The notes beneath the pieces were generated by a model. The model made no database searches. It saw only the letters and a program-made list of their open reading frames with translations, and was not told where the DNA came from. From positions 1 to 43,590 of the forward strand of contig JAIESC010000186.1 of the NCBI GenBank assembly GCA_019746355.1: a DNA stretch of 43,590 nt, given 5' to 3'. Made by a program: the position numbers and the translations under genes. This DNA is from Xanthobacteraceae bacterium (GTDB lineage: Bacteria; Pseudomonadota; Alphaproteobacteria; Rhizobiales; Xanthobacteraceae). Below are positions 1 through 8,647 of the stretch, in pieces (within the stretch, counting starts at the first letter, position 1; each line of letters begins with the position of its first letter).

Positions 1-543
1 CCGCCGCAGGAGGTCGGGCACTACTATGCGGCGGTGAAGACGCTGATGCTGGTGGGCTTCATCCACTTCTCGGTCTCCGCCGCAGTGGCGCATCGCTTCA
101 CCGCGCTGCACGTGGCGGGCGACCGCGCCGAACTTGCGGCTTTCGTCGCCAAGTCCGTGCGCTGGACGTTCTGGCCCTCGCTCGCCGCAACGCTGGTGAT
201 GCTCGCGATCGGCAAGCCGATGCTGTGGCTGTTCGGGCCCGATTTCGTCGCGGGCTACGTCTTCATGCTGATCCTGTCGGTCGGGCTTCTGGCGCGCGCC
301 GCCGTCGGGCCCGCCGAGCGGCTTCTCAACATGCTCGGCCAGCAGCGCATCTGCGCCGCGGTGTATGCCGCGGCGCTGGCGCTCAATATCGGGCTCTGCG
401 TCGCTCTGATCCCGGACTACGGCGGCATGGGTGCAGCGTTCGCCACATCCGCCGCGATCGTGCTGGAATCGGCACTGCTGTTCGTGGTGGCGCGGCGCAG
501 GCTCAACCTGCACACGTTCTTTCTCGGCCGCTCAAAAGTCTAA
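1..543 (+). CDS. Polysaccharide/lipopolysaccharide flippase, C-terminal part (gene cut by window start)
   Basis: The reading frame is open from base 1, so the 5' part of the gene lies outside the window; 180 residues are visible. They form about five hydrophobic membrane segments with short polar loops, ending in a basic cytoplasmic tail. This matches the last helices of the Wzx/MATE-like polysaccharide flippases that move lipid-linked sugar units across the inner membrane. Visible landmarks are the loop with LFGPDF (about residue 80) and the segment with AERLLNMLGQQR (about residue 105), both typical of this superfamily. The stop codon overlaps the stop of the convergent acyltransferase gene by a few bases. 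The neighbouring BioF2/CelD-type genes also belong to envelope polysaccharide work. The substrate cannot be told from this fragment. Confidence 0.75.
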   Translation, partial: PPQEVGHYYAAVKTLMLVGFIHFSVSAAVAHRFTALHVAGDRAELAAFVAKSVRWTFWPSLAATLVMLAIGKPMLWLFGPDFVAGYVFMLILSVGLLARAAVGPAERLLNMLGQQRICAAVYAAALALNIGLCVALIPDYGGMGAAFATSAAIVLESALLFVVARRRLNLHTFFLGRSKV

Positions 544-1787
544 TTGCCGCGCAGGCGCTGGGTCACCGGGCCGATGGCGGCACGGATCCTGTAGACTTTT
601 TCCCACAGCGCCGGGTTCTGCTTGATGAAGTGCTTGGTGCGCCCGACCGCATAGAGCTTCGCCGCGGCGATGGCGCCTCGCACGGACGCCGGCGAGATAT
701 GGTCGAACAGCACGATGTGGCCGTCGCTCCATTCCTGCTTGTAGCGCTCGTCGCCGATGGTGAAGTCAAACGCCTGACAGGACCGTTCCATCGCGTAACG
801 CAACAGATCGTGCAGGTGCGCCGCGCCAGGCCCGAACTTCGACAGCTCGCCGCCGTTGTAGCTCGCAAGCAGATGATAATAGGAGCCGCGGAAGATCAGC
901 CCGAGATTGGCCGCGGCCATCTCGGTGCCGACGTTGAGCCGGCTGACATGCACGAATCCCTGCATCCGCGCCAGCGCATGATAGAAATCGCTGTAGCCCG
1001 GCAGAGCGAAGATGTTGGTCACGCCCATGGCCGCAAACGATTTCGACTTCTGGTCCATCAGCGTCGCGAGCGTCGCCGAAAGCTCACTCGCGCCCGCGAC
1101 CGTGACGAACTTCACCTCGCCGAACTCGCCAAGCTTCTTGCGTTTGGTGCGATCACGCCGGCGCGTCGCGGAGGAGCGCTTGTCCGCGTAGAAGCTGTCC
1201 CAGTCGGTGCCGAGTTTCGTCAGGTACGCGCCGTTGGCATGCGCGATGACACCGAGCCCGATGAAAGGGTTGGGTTGAGCACCGACGGTGCGCTGCATCT
1301 TGTCGAAATGGACCACGTCGAAGCCGAAGTCCGGATGGCTTTGCAGCCGCCCGAGAATTTCACTCCAGACGTCGCGGAAGCGCGCCGCATCGACCCGCGC
1401 GCTGAAATCCGACGCGAGCAGCGGTCCGTTGTAGTCGCAAAGCGTGGTGCCGAGGAAGGTCAGCCGGCGCCCAAGGGAACCGCGCTCGATGCTGAGCGGC
1501 AAAAGAAACAGCAGTTGCCCGGCGCTGTCGCGGCCGGTGACGACGACCGGCTGCACGCCTTCGCACCGGCCGATGTGCTGCTGCCAGAGCGACACCCAGT
1601 CGAAGCTCTGGAACACGGTGCCGTCGGCAACCTGCTCGAACGCGCGCCAGTCGCGCTCGACCGGAGCCAGATCGTCATGCAGCGCAATGCGGATCTCGGT
1701 TGCGGCCGCCACCGCCCGCTCCTTGCTGAGCGGCTCCTCGCCAACACCGACTCGTCCGTCAAACGCAGCTTGTGTTGCCTGAGGCAT
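540..1787 (-). CDS. GNAT/FemAB-like acyltransferase (BioF2/CelD type)
   Basis: This 415-residue protein has the double-GNAT layout of the BioF2-like acetyltransferase domain (Acetyltransf_6), often annotated CelD/BcsL and found beside exopolysaccharide or cellulose genes. The central part has the basic stretch SSATRRRDRTKRKKL, which is the usual charged linker before the second GNAT fold. It is followed by MAAANLGLIFRGSYYHLLASY and a late FDFTIGDERYKQEW motif typical of the family (the conserved F-D-F-T-x-G-x-E-x-Y-K). The frame stays open further upstream to 1931, but ATG at 1787 is preferred: AGGA lies upstream, and family similarity starts about 50 residues after it. Acyl donor and acceptor are unknown; transfer of an acyl group to a sugar or amino sugar is inferred. 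A paralogue is encoded divergently at 2065. Confidence 0.75.
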   Translation of the reverse strand: MPQATQAAFDGRVGVGEEPLSKERAVAAATEIRIALHDDLAPVERDWRAFEQVADGTVFQSFDWVSLWQQHIGRCEGVQPVVVTGRDSAGQLLFLLPLSIERGSLGRRLTFLGTTLCDYNGPLLASDFSARVDAARFRDVWSEILGRLQSHPDFGFDVVHFDKMQRTVGAQPNPFIGLGVIAHANGAYLTKLGTDWDSFYADKRSSATRRRDRTKRKKLGEFGEVKFVTVAGASELSATLATLMDQKSKSFAAMGVTNIFALPGYSDFYHALARMQGFVHVSRLNVGTEMAAANLGLIFRGSYYHLLASYNGGELSKFGPGAAHLHDLLRYAMERSCQAFDFTIGDERYKQEWSDGHIVLFDHISPASVRGAIAAAKLYAVGRTKHFIKQNPALWEKVYRIRAAIGPVTQRLRGN

Positions 1788-2064
1788 GGCCACCGCATTC
1801 CTGTCCGATCCCGAGGGGACGGACCATAGCGAGTGAAGCCAGCCAGAACCGTGAAGCGGCGAAACAAAAATTGAAAACTTGCGATTCTGCGTGGACGAAG
1901 CGTTAACGAAACCGATCAGGCGCAATATCACGCGTCGTCCATGCGGAATATACGGAGAAGCTCAAACGCGGCCCGCGCCGTTAACCATAGCCCTTGCGGA
2001 CACCAGCGCGAGTCGGCGGGCAGTGTAACCGCTTGTGAAGCGATCTTGGGTATGAGGTCGCGGC

Positions 2065-3300
2065 ATGAATGGCATTCCGACGCGTCAGCAATTTGACATG
2101 TCAACTCGCGGCACCGCTGCGCCTGCGACGGCTGTGCCGGATATTGCGAAGGCCTTCTCTGTCGAGATCGCGTGCGCGGGGCGGCTCGCGGATGTCCGCG
2201 CGGACTGGACCGATCTGCTGACCCGTGCCGCCGAGCCCAATGCGTTCATGGATCCGGCCCTGATCGCCGCGGCCCATGATGCCGACCCCAGCGGGGGCCA
2301 TCGCGCGCTGCTCGCCTGGACAAGCGTGGACGGCCGCAAACGGCTCGCCGGCCTCTGGGCATTCTCGGTCGGCCGCCCGCGCCGCTCGATGTTGCCGCTG
2401 CCGGTGATGCGGGTGCCCGCATTCTCGCATAGTTATCTCGCAACGCCGGTGATCGACCGCGACTGCCTCGACGAAACGCTCGACGCGATGCTTGAGGGCG
2501 TCGCCGAAAGCCACGTGCTGCCAAAGATCATGTCGCTCGACCCGATGGGGACGGGCGGCCCGACCTATGAAGCCCTTGTCCGGGTGCTCACGACGCGCAG
2601 CAGCCTGCCTTGTGTGTTCGAACAAGGGCAGCGGCCGAAGCTTGCCTCGGAGCTCGACGGCAAGGCGTATCTCGAACAGGCGCTGTCCAGCTCGACGCGC
2701 AAGAAGCTCCGGCAGCATCGGCGCAAGCTCTCGGAAAAAGGCACCCTCGCCTCCTCGATCGCGACCGAGCCCGATGCCGTGCGCAAGGCGGTCGACGAAT
2801 TCCTGACGATGGAAGCCGCCGGCTGGAAGGGCCGCCAGGGCACGGCGCTGGCAAGCAACGAAGCCGAGGCCGCGTTCATGCGCAGCGTGACGGCGGCGCT
2901 GGCCGAGCGCAACTCGGCCGCGGTCCATTCGATCCATCTCGACGGCAAACCGGTCAGCATGCAGATCGTCGTGCGCGCGGGCGCCGCGGCATTCACATGG
3001 AAGACCGCCTACGACGAGGCGTTCCAGGACTTCTCGCCCGGTATGCTGCTGCTCGAAGACTACACCGCAGCATTCCTCGCCGACAAATCCATCTCGTTCG
3101 TCGACTCCTGCTCGTTCGACGCCACCGGCTTCATGTCGGCCTGGCAGGAGCGGCAGGCCGTCGCCGACGTGTGGATCGACGCGCGGCGCGGCGGCTCGCT
3201 CGAGTTCCGCGCACTCAGCGGATTGCAGAAGACCTATCGTGAAGCCCGCGCCGCAGCGAAGGCCGCCTATCTGAGGTGGCAGAAGGCACGGAAAGCGTGA
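2065..3300 (+). CDS. GNAT/FemAB-like acyltransferase (BioF2/CelD type), second copy
   Basis: A 411-residue protein of the same BioF2/CelD family as the divergent gene at 540-1787, but clearly divergent from it in sequence. The basic motif SSSTRKKLRQHRRKL (about residues 207-221) precedes the second GNAT half. That half contains a VSMQIVVRAG strand and a FTWKTAYDEAFQDFSPGMLL motif, the region that binds the acyl donor in GNAT proteins. Near the end, FVDSCSFDATGFMSAWQER corresponds to the conserved F-D-x-x-G...W signature. The ATG at 2065 has GAGG about seven bases upstream. The gene is followed after 5 bp by an FAD enzyme, suggesting co-transcription. Role in envelope or polysaccharide modification is inferred from family and neighbours only. 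Confidence 0.75.
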   Translation: MNGIPTRQQFDMSTRGTAAPATAVPDIAKAFSVEIACAGRLADVRADWTDLLTRAAEPNAFMDPALIAAAHDADPSGGHRALLAWTSVDGRKRLAGLWAFSVGRPRRSMLPLPVMRVPAFSHSYLATPVIDRDCLDETLDAMLEGVAESHVLPKIMSLDPMGTGGPTYEALVRVLTTRSSLPCVFEQGQRPKLASELDGKAYLEQALSSSTRKKLRQHRRKLSEKGTLASSIATEPDAVRKAVDEFLTMEAAGWKGRQGTALASNEAEAAFMRSVTAALAERNSAAVHSIHLDGKPVSMQIVVRAGAAAFTWKTAYDEAFQDFSPGMLLLEDYTAAFLADKSISFVDSCSFDATGFMSAWQERQAVADVWIDARRGGSLEFRALSGLQKTYREARAAAKAAYLRWQKARKA

Positions 3301-3305
3301 TCGCC

Positions 3306-4523
3306 ATGCCGATGCACGACACCGACGTCGTCATTGCGGGCGGCGGGCTTGCGGGTTCGCTCGCGGCCGCGATGCTCGGCCGCGCCGGCATCCGGGCCAC
3401 GGTCGTCGACCCGCACCCGGTGTATCCGCCGGATTTCCGCTGCGAGAAGCTCGACGGCCCGCAGATGCGGACCCTGGAGCTCACCGGCATGGCCGACACG
3501 GTGCGGCGCGCCTCGACCGCGGACCGCGAATGCTGGGTGGCGCGTTTCGGCCGCATTGTCGAAAAGCGGCCGGGCGACCAGCAGGGCATCATGTATGACA
3601 CGCTGGTCAACACCATGCGCGGAGAGGTGTCGGGCAGCGCCAGCTTCGTCCAGGCCAAGGTCACCGACATTGCGGCCGGGCCGGAGCGCCAGACGGTCAA
3701 GATATCGACCGGCGCGGACATCTCCGCGCGGCTTGTGGTCGTCGCAACCGGCCTCAATGTCGGGGTCAGGGAAAAGCTCGGCATCACGCGCGAGATCGTC
3801 AGCCCGGGCCACTCGATCTCGATCGGCTTCGATGCGGTGCCCGGCGATGCGCCCGGCTTTCCGTTTCCCGCCCTGACCTATTTCTCGGAAAGCGCGGCCG
3901 ACCGCATGGCCTACATCACGCTGTTCCCCATCAACACCGTGATGCGCGCCAACCTGTTCGGCTATCGCCATCTGCACGATCCGTGGCTGAAGCAGCTTCG
4001 CGAGGCGCCGCGCGAGACGCTCTATGCGATGTGGCCCGGCCTGCGGGCGCTGATGGGCGACTTCACGGTGCCGGAGTTCGTCAAGATCCGCCCGGTCGAT
4101 CTCTACGTGACCGAAGGCTATCGCCGGCCCGGCGTGGTGCTGGTCGGCGATGCGTTCGCAACGTCGTGCCCGGCAGCGGGCACCGGCGCGCGCAAGGTTC
4201 TGGTCGACGTCGAGCGGCTCTGCAACGTGCACATTCCGCGTTGGCTCGCAACGCCAGGGATGGGCGAGACAAAGATCGCCGCGTTCTACGATGACCCGGT
4301 GAAGCAGGCGAACGACGCCTATTCCGCCGCAAAGGCTTTCGGCTTGCGCTCATTCACGCTCGATACGTCGCTTGCCGGCTCGGCGCGGCGCTGGGGCAAG
4401 TTTGCGCTGCACTGGGGCAAGGGCACCCTGCGGCGTGTTCTGGCACCGACGCCTTCGGTCAGCGTTGCCGAAGACGACGAGCATGCGCCGGCGCTGGCGC
4501 GCGGCGCGTCGGCGCAGAAATAG
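3306..4523 (+). CDS. FAD-dependent oxidoreductase (PHBH/UbiH-like fold)
   Basis: This 405-residue protein begins with an FAD-binding Rossmann motif, DVVIAGGGLAGSLAAAMLG (about residues 6-24; GxGxxG in the form GGGLAG). This is followed by an acidic residue at the end of strand 2 (VVDPHP). A second FAD motif, VVLVGDAFATSCPAAGTG (about residues 278-295), is the GD...P-x-x-G-x-G signature of group A flavin monooxygenases and geranylgeranyl-reductase-like enzymes. The middle part (ARLVVVATGLN) holds the usual ATG motif. The start is taken at 3306, just after the stop of the upstream acyltransferase; a start at 3276 would overlap it. The gene probably forms a two-gene unit with 2065-3300. The substrate is unknown; hydroxylation or reduction of a lipid, quinone or sugar precursor are all possible. 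Confidence 0.75.
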   Translation: MPMHDTDVVIAGGGLAGSLAAAMLGRAGIRATVVDPHPVYPPDFRCEKLDGPQMRTLELTGMADTVRRASTADRECWVARFGRIVEKRPGDQQGIMYDTLVNTMRGEVSGSASFVQAKVTDIAAGPERQTVKISTGADISARLVVVATGLNVGVREKLGITREIVSPGHSISIGFDAVPGDAPGFPFPALTYFSESAADRMAYITLFPINTVMRANLFGYRHLHDPWLKQLREAPRETLYAMWPGLRALMGDFTVPEFVKIRPVDLYVTEGYRRPGVVLVGDAFATSCPAAGTGARKVLVDVERLCNVHIPRWLATPGMGETKIAAFYDDPVKQANDAYSAAKAFGLRSFTLDTSLAGSARRWGKFALHWGKGTLRRVLAPTPSVSVAEDDEHAPALARGASAQK

Positions 4524-4537
4524 CGCGAGTTGCCACC

Positions 4538-4677
4538 GCCGTCATTCCGGGGCGCCCCGAAGGGGCGAACCCGGAATCCATAACCACCGCCGCGGAATAT
4601 GGATTCCGGGCTCGCGACCCATAGCGCGTCGAAGACGCGCGTAAACGCGCTTTTGGCTCGCGCCCCGGAATGACGGC
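4538..4677. repeat. Palindromic intergenic element, copy A (GTCATTCCGGG family)
   Basis: A 140-bp element with nested inverted repeats. The outer arms are GCCGTCATTCCGGGGCG and its complement CGCCCCGGAATGACGGC. The inner arms are CCCGGAATCCAT and ATGGATTCCGGG, so each half can fold on its own. The right half carries the block AGCGCGTCGAAGACGCGCGT, also seen in copy B and as a fragment at 5684. The element fills the space between two convergent genes and could act as a bidirectional transcription end point. Other members lie at 21014, 22915, 29508 and 32209. Confidence 0.85.
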
Positions 4678-4685
4678 GGAGCAAT

Positions 4686-5435
4686 TCACTTCTGGATCGT
4701 GAAGCGGACCATCGGACCGTGATCGATGCGGTCCGTGTTCTGCTGCGGCGGCGGCACGCCGCCGAGATTGAGCTGCTGCGAATTCTTCAGATACGCGTCG
4801 GCGCGATAGCCGACCGTCAGCTTGGATGCCGCGTCGAACCAATGGGTGAGGCCGAGCAGGCCGTCGACATTGACCACCGAGCCGGTCTGCGAGCCGGAGT
4901 ATTGTGTGACGGCGTTGGCCGGCGTGCCGCCCGGAAGCGCGCCGCTGTTGAACAGCATCGAGGCGCCGACCTGCCATTCCAGGTTCCAGGCGGAATTGAC
5001 CGGTGCGCTGCCCTGCAATCCGAGGCGTGGACCCGCGCCGGCGTAACGGCGGTCATCGATCGCGGGCGTGAAGCCATTGGCGATGAGCGGTTCGGCGATG
5101 CGGGCGCCGAGCGTCGCAGACACGTTGCCGAGGCCGTACTCGCGCGCGAAGCCGAGCGGCTGCGCCACCGCGAGATCGGTGAAACCCCGCGTGGCGTTGT
5201 AGGAGCTGAACGCGGTGCCGGGCGTGGTCTGGAAATAGTACGAGCCCGGTGAGCCGCCGGAGTTGAAACCGTAGGGCGTCTGGACGCTGAGCCGCGGCGC
5301 GGTGTCGCGCTTCGCCGGAGCAGCGTCCTCGGCGCGCAGCGGCGACGCGGCAGCCAAAAGCACGACCGTAAGCGCGGCCAGAAGGCCCGCCCGGAACGCC
5401 ACCCGTTGGATCGTCGCGCGCATCCGCATTCGCAA
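4686..5435 (-). CDS. Putative outer-membrane beta-barrel protein
   Basis: A 249-residue protein starting with MRMRMR, a 25-residue hydrophobic stretch and a signal peptidase I site (SPLRA-ED), so it is exported. The mature part has many short alternating segments rich in G, N, S and aromatic residues, such as YGLGNVSATLGARIAEPL, LEWQVGASMLF and KLTVGYRADAYL. It ends with DHGPMVRFTIQK, whose terminal pattern of alternating hydrophobic residues suits beta-barrel insertion. It resembles uncharacterised alphaproteobacterial outer-membrane proteins, possibly of the Lpg1974 pore type, but no diagnostic motif is visible. Possible starts at 5435, 5429 and 5423 cannot be separated. It stands alone, convergent to the FAD enzyme and divergent from the molybdenum hydroxylase operon. 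Confidence 0.6.
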   Translation of the reverse strand: MRMRMRATIQRVAFRAGLLAALTVVLLAAASPLRAEDAAPAKRDTAPRLSVQTPYGFNSGGSPGSYYFQTTPGTAFSSYNATRGFTDLAVAQPLGFAREYGLGNVSATLGARIAEPLIANGFTPAIDDRRYAGAGPRLGLQGSAPVNSAWNLEWQVGASMLFNSGALPGGTPANAVTQYSGSQTGSVVNVDGLLGLTHWFDAASKLTVGYRADAYLKNSQQLNLGGVPPPQQNTDRIDHGPMVRFTIQK

Positions 5436-5747
5436 AGTTTTAGCCCACTTTTGTGTCCCGAATCGGCACAGGCGGCATGGAACCGCTTCTATTGGAAAAA
5501 TTCGTTAATTCCCATGCCGTTAGCCCGCCTAGACGGCAGCCCCAGCCGGATTTCCAGGAAGCGCGCCCTTTTCGCCACGCTCGGCGTTTTCCGCCGGGAT
5601 TTCAGATTCTTATCAAGGCCGGATTGCGGCAGCCGCTCTTCTCCTGATGCTGCCACCGGCCGATACTGCGCCGCCCGCCGCCTATAGCGCGTTGAAGACG
5701 CGCGTGGACGCGCTGGCGGGGCGGGTGGGAACTTTCGGGTCGGACGG
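5436..5747. other. Divergent intergenic region with a fragment of the palindromic element
   Basis: These 312 bases separate the outer-membrane protein gene from the molybdenum hydroxylase operon and must hold both promoters. No convincing gene is seen. At 5684-5714 lies a fragment close to the internal block of repeat copies A and B (AGCGCGTTGAAGACGCGCG), without the GTCATTCCGGG ends. It may be a remnant of an older element. No recognisable operator was found. Confidence 0.5.
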
Positions 5748-8099
5748 ATGGGCGCAAAGCATTTTGGCGCACGGATTGCGCGCCTCGAGGACCCGGCGCT
5801 GCTCACCGGGCAGGGCCGCTTCGTCGACGACATCGAGCTGTCCGGCGTGCTGCACGCCGCCTTCGTGCGCAGCCCGCACGCGCATGCGCGCATCCGCAGC
5901 ATCGACGCGCGGGCGGCCCGCGGCATGGCCGGCGTGCATGCGGTGCTGACCGCCGACGACATGCCGCCGCGCATCGCCACCGGCATGATCCCGATGCTGG
6001 TGCCGAACCCGGCGATCAAGACGCCGCGCACGCAGATTGCGCTCGCCCGCGACGAGGTCTGCTATGTCGGCCAGACCGTCGCGGTGGCGGTCGCGGAGAG
6101 CCGCTACCTGGCCGAAGATGCCGCGGCCGCGGTCGAGATCGACTACGAGCCGCTGCCGGCGGTGAGTGACGCCCGCGACGCGGTGAAGCCCGGCGCGCCG
6201 GCCGTGCATGCGGACCTGAAATCCAACGTCGCGGCTTTCGTGCCGATGAGCTACGGCGACGTCGAAGCTGCATTCAAGAACGCGCCGCATGTGTTCGAGA
6301 TCGAGTTCGACATGCACCGCGGCGCGGCGATGACGCTGGAAGGCCGCGCGGTGCTGGCGAGCTACGACGCGGCAGCCGACATGCTCAACGTCTGGTCGGC
6401 GACGCAGACGCCGCATCTTTGCCGCGGCACGCTCGCCGACCTGTTCGAGCGCAACCTGGAATCGATCCGCGTGGTCGCGCCGCTGGTCGGCGGCGGCTTC
6501 GGCACCAAGGCGCCGTTCTATCCGGAGGAGGCGGTGATACCGGCTTCGGCGATGAAGCTCCGCCGCCCGGTGAAATGGCAGGAGGACCGGCGCGAGCATT
6601 TCCTGTCGTCGACGCAGGAGCGCGACCAGTACTGGAAGGCCGCGATCGCGGTCGACGACAACGGCAAAATTCTTGGGCTGCGCGCGGCCATGCTGCACGA
6701 CACCGGCGCCTATCTGCCGTGGGGCATCATCGTGCCGTTCATCGCCTCGACCACCTTCCCGGGCCCTTACGTCATCCCGGCCTACAAGATCGAGACCACC
6801 GTGGCGCTCACCAACCGCGTGCCGACCACGGTGGTGCGCGGCGCAGGGCGGCCGCAGGCGGTGTTCGCGATGGAGCGGCTGATCGACCGCGTCGCCGAGG
6901 GGCTCAAGCTCGACCGCGCCGAGGTCCGCGCCCGCAACATCATCAAGCCGGAGCAGATGCCGTATCAGCCGGGACTGATCTTCCGCGACGGCAAGCCGCT
7001 GGTCTACGTCAGCGGCGATTTTCCGCTCAGCCACCGCAAGGCCATCGAGACCTCGGGCTACAACGACTTCCGCGCCCGCCAGGCCAAGGCGCGCAGCGAG
7101 GGCCGCTATCTCGGCATCGGCATCGGCAACTATGTCGAGGGCACGGGGCTTGGTCCGTTCGAGGGCGTCACCATTCGCATCATGCCGAACGGCAAGGTCG
7201 CGGTCGCGACCGGCGCGACGACGCAGGGCCAGGGGACGCGCACGACGCTGTCGCAGATTGTCGCCGACCACCTCGGCTGCCGGATCGACGACATCGTGAT
7301 GAGCGCGGGCGACACCGGCGCGATCTCGCAAGGGGTCGGCGCGTTTGCGAGCCGGCAGGCGATCAATGCCGGCTCCTCGGCCATGATCGCCGGCGACAAC
7401 GTCAGGAAGCAGGTGCTGGCCGCGGCCTCCCGCGCACTCGGCGTGCCGGAAAGCGAGATCGACGTCGAGGACAGCAAGGCCACCGCGCGCACCGGCAATA
7501 GGCCCAGCCTGACGTTCGGCGAGCTCGCCCGCATGGCGCAAGGCATGCCGGGCTTCTCGTTTGCGCCAGGGCAATTGCCGGGGCTCGAGCACACCGCCTA
7601 TTTCACGCCGCCGCAGGCGTCCTATTGCAACGGCACCCACGTGGTGGAGGTCGAGGTCGATCCGATGACCGGCGGCGTCGCGCTCATCAACTACACGGTG
7701 GCGCACGACAGCGGCAACGTGATCAACCCGATGATCGTCGACGGCCAGGTGCAGGGCGGCGTCGCGCATGGCGTCGGCAACGCACTGTTCGAGTGGATGA
7801 AGTACGACGGCGAGGCCAACCCGCTGACCACCACGTTCCAGGACTATCTGCTGCCTGCGTCCTGCGACGTGCCCGGCGCGCAGATCGAGCACGTCGAGAC
7901 CCCGAACCCGCTCAATCCCCTTGGCGTCAAGGGCGCGGGCGAAGGCGGCACCATTCCCGCGCCCGCCGCCATCATCGCCGCCATCGAGGACGCGCTGTCG
8001 CCGTTCAACGTCCGCTTTGCCGACATGCCTCTTACCCCGGAACGCATCGTTTCGGCGCTGCAAGCGGCCGGCGCCTATGCGAAGCTCACCGCCGCATGA
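5748..8099 (+). CDS. Molybdenum hydroxylase large subunit (xanthine dehydrogenase / CoxL-like form II family)
   Basis: This 783-residue protein is the molybdopterin-binding subunit of the xanthine oxidase family. The N-terminal domain a/b hammerhead starts with RLEDPALLTGQGRFVDDI. The Moco-binding loop LVGGGFGTK is at about residues 246-254. VVRGAGRPQ at 362-370 occupies the position of the AYRGAGR loop of form II CoxL-like enzymes; the form I loop with a catalytic Cys (AYRCSFR) is absent, so CO oxidation is unlikely. The base-like glutamate is Glu732 in VKGAGEGG. There is no signal peptide, so it should act in the cytoplasm. No FAD or 2Fe-2S subunit gene is next to it, which is unusual. It overlaps the next gene by ATGA and heads a unit with UbiX and UbiD, which points to hydroxylation of an aromatic or heteroaromatic substrate (inference). 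Confidence 0.85.
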   Translation: MGAKHFGARIARLEDPALLTGQGRFVDDIELSGVLHAAFVRSPHAHARIRSIDARAARGMAGVHAVLTADDMPPRIATGMIPMLVPNPAIKTPRTQIALARDEVCYVGQTVAVAVAESRYLAEDAAAAVEIDYEPLPAVSDARDAVKPGAPAVHADLKSNVAAFVPMSYGDVEAAFKNAPHVFEIEFDMHRGAAMTLEGRAVLASYDAAADMLNVWSATQTPHLCRGTLADLFERNLESIRVVAPLVGGGFGTKAPFYPEEAVIPASAMKLRRPVKWQEDRREHFLSSTQERDQYWKAAIAVDDNGKILGLRAAMLHDTGAYLPWGIIVPFIASTTFPGPYVIPAYKIETTVALTNRVPTTVVRGAGRPQAVFAMERLIDRVAEGLKLDRAEVRARNIIKPEQMPYQPGLIFRDGKPLVYVSGDFPLSHRKAIETSGYNDFRARQAKARSEGRYLGIGIGNYVEGTGLGPFEGVTIRIMPNGKVAVATGATTQGQGTRTTLSQIVADHLGCRIDDIVMSAGDTGAISQGVGAFASRQAINAGSSAMIAGDNVRKQVLAAASRALGVPESEIDVEDSKATARTGNRPSLTFGELARMAQGMPGFSFAPGQLPGLEHTAYFTPPQASYCNGTHVVEVEVDPMTGGVALINYTVAHDSGNVINPMIVDGQVQGGVAHGVGNALFEWMKYDGEANPLTTTFQDYLLPASCDVPGAQIEHVETPNPLNPLGVKGAGEGGTIPAPAAIIAAIEDALSPFNVRFADMPLTPERIVSALQAAGAYAKLTAA

Positions 8100-8638
8100 G
8101 CGACAGCGACAAAGGCGCCCCCTTGGGCACACCCGTCAGCAAATCGCCGTTCTGGCGATTCTCGGTGAAGTTCTACGCCGTGCCCGGCGTGGCGCAGGCC
8201 TGCATCGACCTGCAGGACCAGGCTCGCGTCGACGTAAACGTGCTGTTCTTCCTGCTCTGGAACGCGACGCAGGGCCGGGCGCTGAACGCGGCCGACGTGA
8301 CCAGGGTCGAGGAGGCGATCGGACCATGGCGTGAAATGACCGTGGTGCCGATCCGCCATGTGCGGCGCGCGCTGAAGTCGCCGCCCTCCGTCATGGCGCC
8401 GGACGCGGCCGAAGGCTTCCGCACCCGCGTCAAGGCGGTCGAGCTCGAGGCCGAGCGGCTGCAGCAGGAGGCCCTTTACGAGCTTGCCGCGTCGGGCAAG
8501 CTCGGCCGCGCCGAGGCCTCGCATGTCCAGGCCGCGCAGGACAGCATCAGCTCCTACCAGGGCGTCATCGGCCCGTTCCCGCCGGGGCCGCTGGAGACGG
8601 TGCTTGCGGCATTTGCAAAGTTTGAAGCCTCCCCATAG
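8096..8638 (+). CDS. TIGR02444 family protein (DUF2390)
   Basis: A 180-residue cytoplasmic protein whose ATG overlaps the stop of the molybdenum hydroxylase gene (ATGA). It carries the family pattern near its start: FWRFSVKFYAVPGVAQACI followed by LQDQARVDVNVLFFLLW (about residues 18-55). The second half is helical and charged with a long putative coiled segment (KAVELEAERLQQEALYELAA). The family is small and has no established function. In many genomes it stands alone, so translational coupling to a molybdenum enzyme and a position ahead of UbiX are notable here. It could be an accessory or maturation protein, but that is a guess from position only. Confidence 0.75.
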   Translation: MSDSDKGAPLGTPVSKSPFWRFSVKFYAVPGVAQACIDLQDQARVDVNVLFFLLWNATQGRALNAADVTRVEEAIGPWREMTVVPIRHVRRALKSPPSVMAPDAAEGFRTRVKAVELEAERLQQEALYELAASGKLGRAEASHVQAAQDSISSYQGVIGPFPPGPLETVLAAFAKFEASP

Positions 8639-8647
8639 AGAACACGA

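Noticed and set aside
225..1829. Long plus-strand open frame of 534 codons
   Set aside because: It lies opposite the acyltransferase gene at 540-1787, has Arg/Ala-rich composition typical of GC-rich antisense frames and no recognisable domain.
2093..2104. TTGACATGTCAA palindrome
   Set aside because: The spacing is two bases rather than four or six as in FNR/FixK boxes, and it lies inside the coding start of the 2065 gene, whose upstream ATG has a good ribosome binding site.
5748..8099. Aerobic CO dehydrogenase large subunit
   Set aside because: The form I active-site loop with its cysteine (AYRCSFR) is missing and no CoxM or CoxS genes are adjacent.
5682..8132. Minus-strand open frame of 816 codons
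   Set aside because: Antisense to the molybdenum hydroxylase gene, which has clear family motifs. The antisense product is rich in Arg, Asp and His without any motif.
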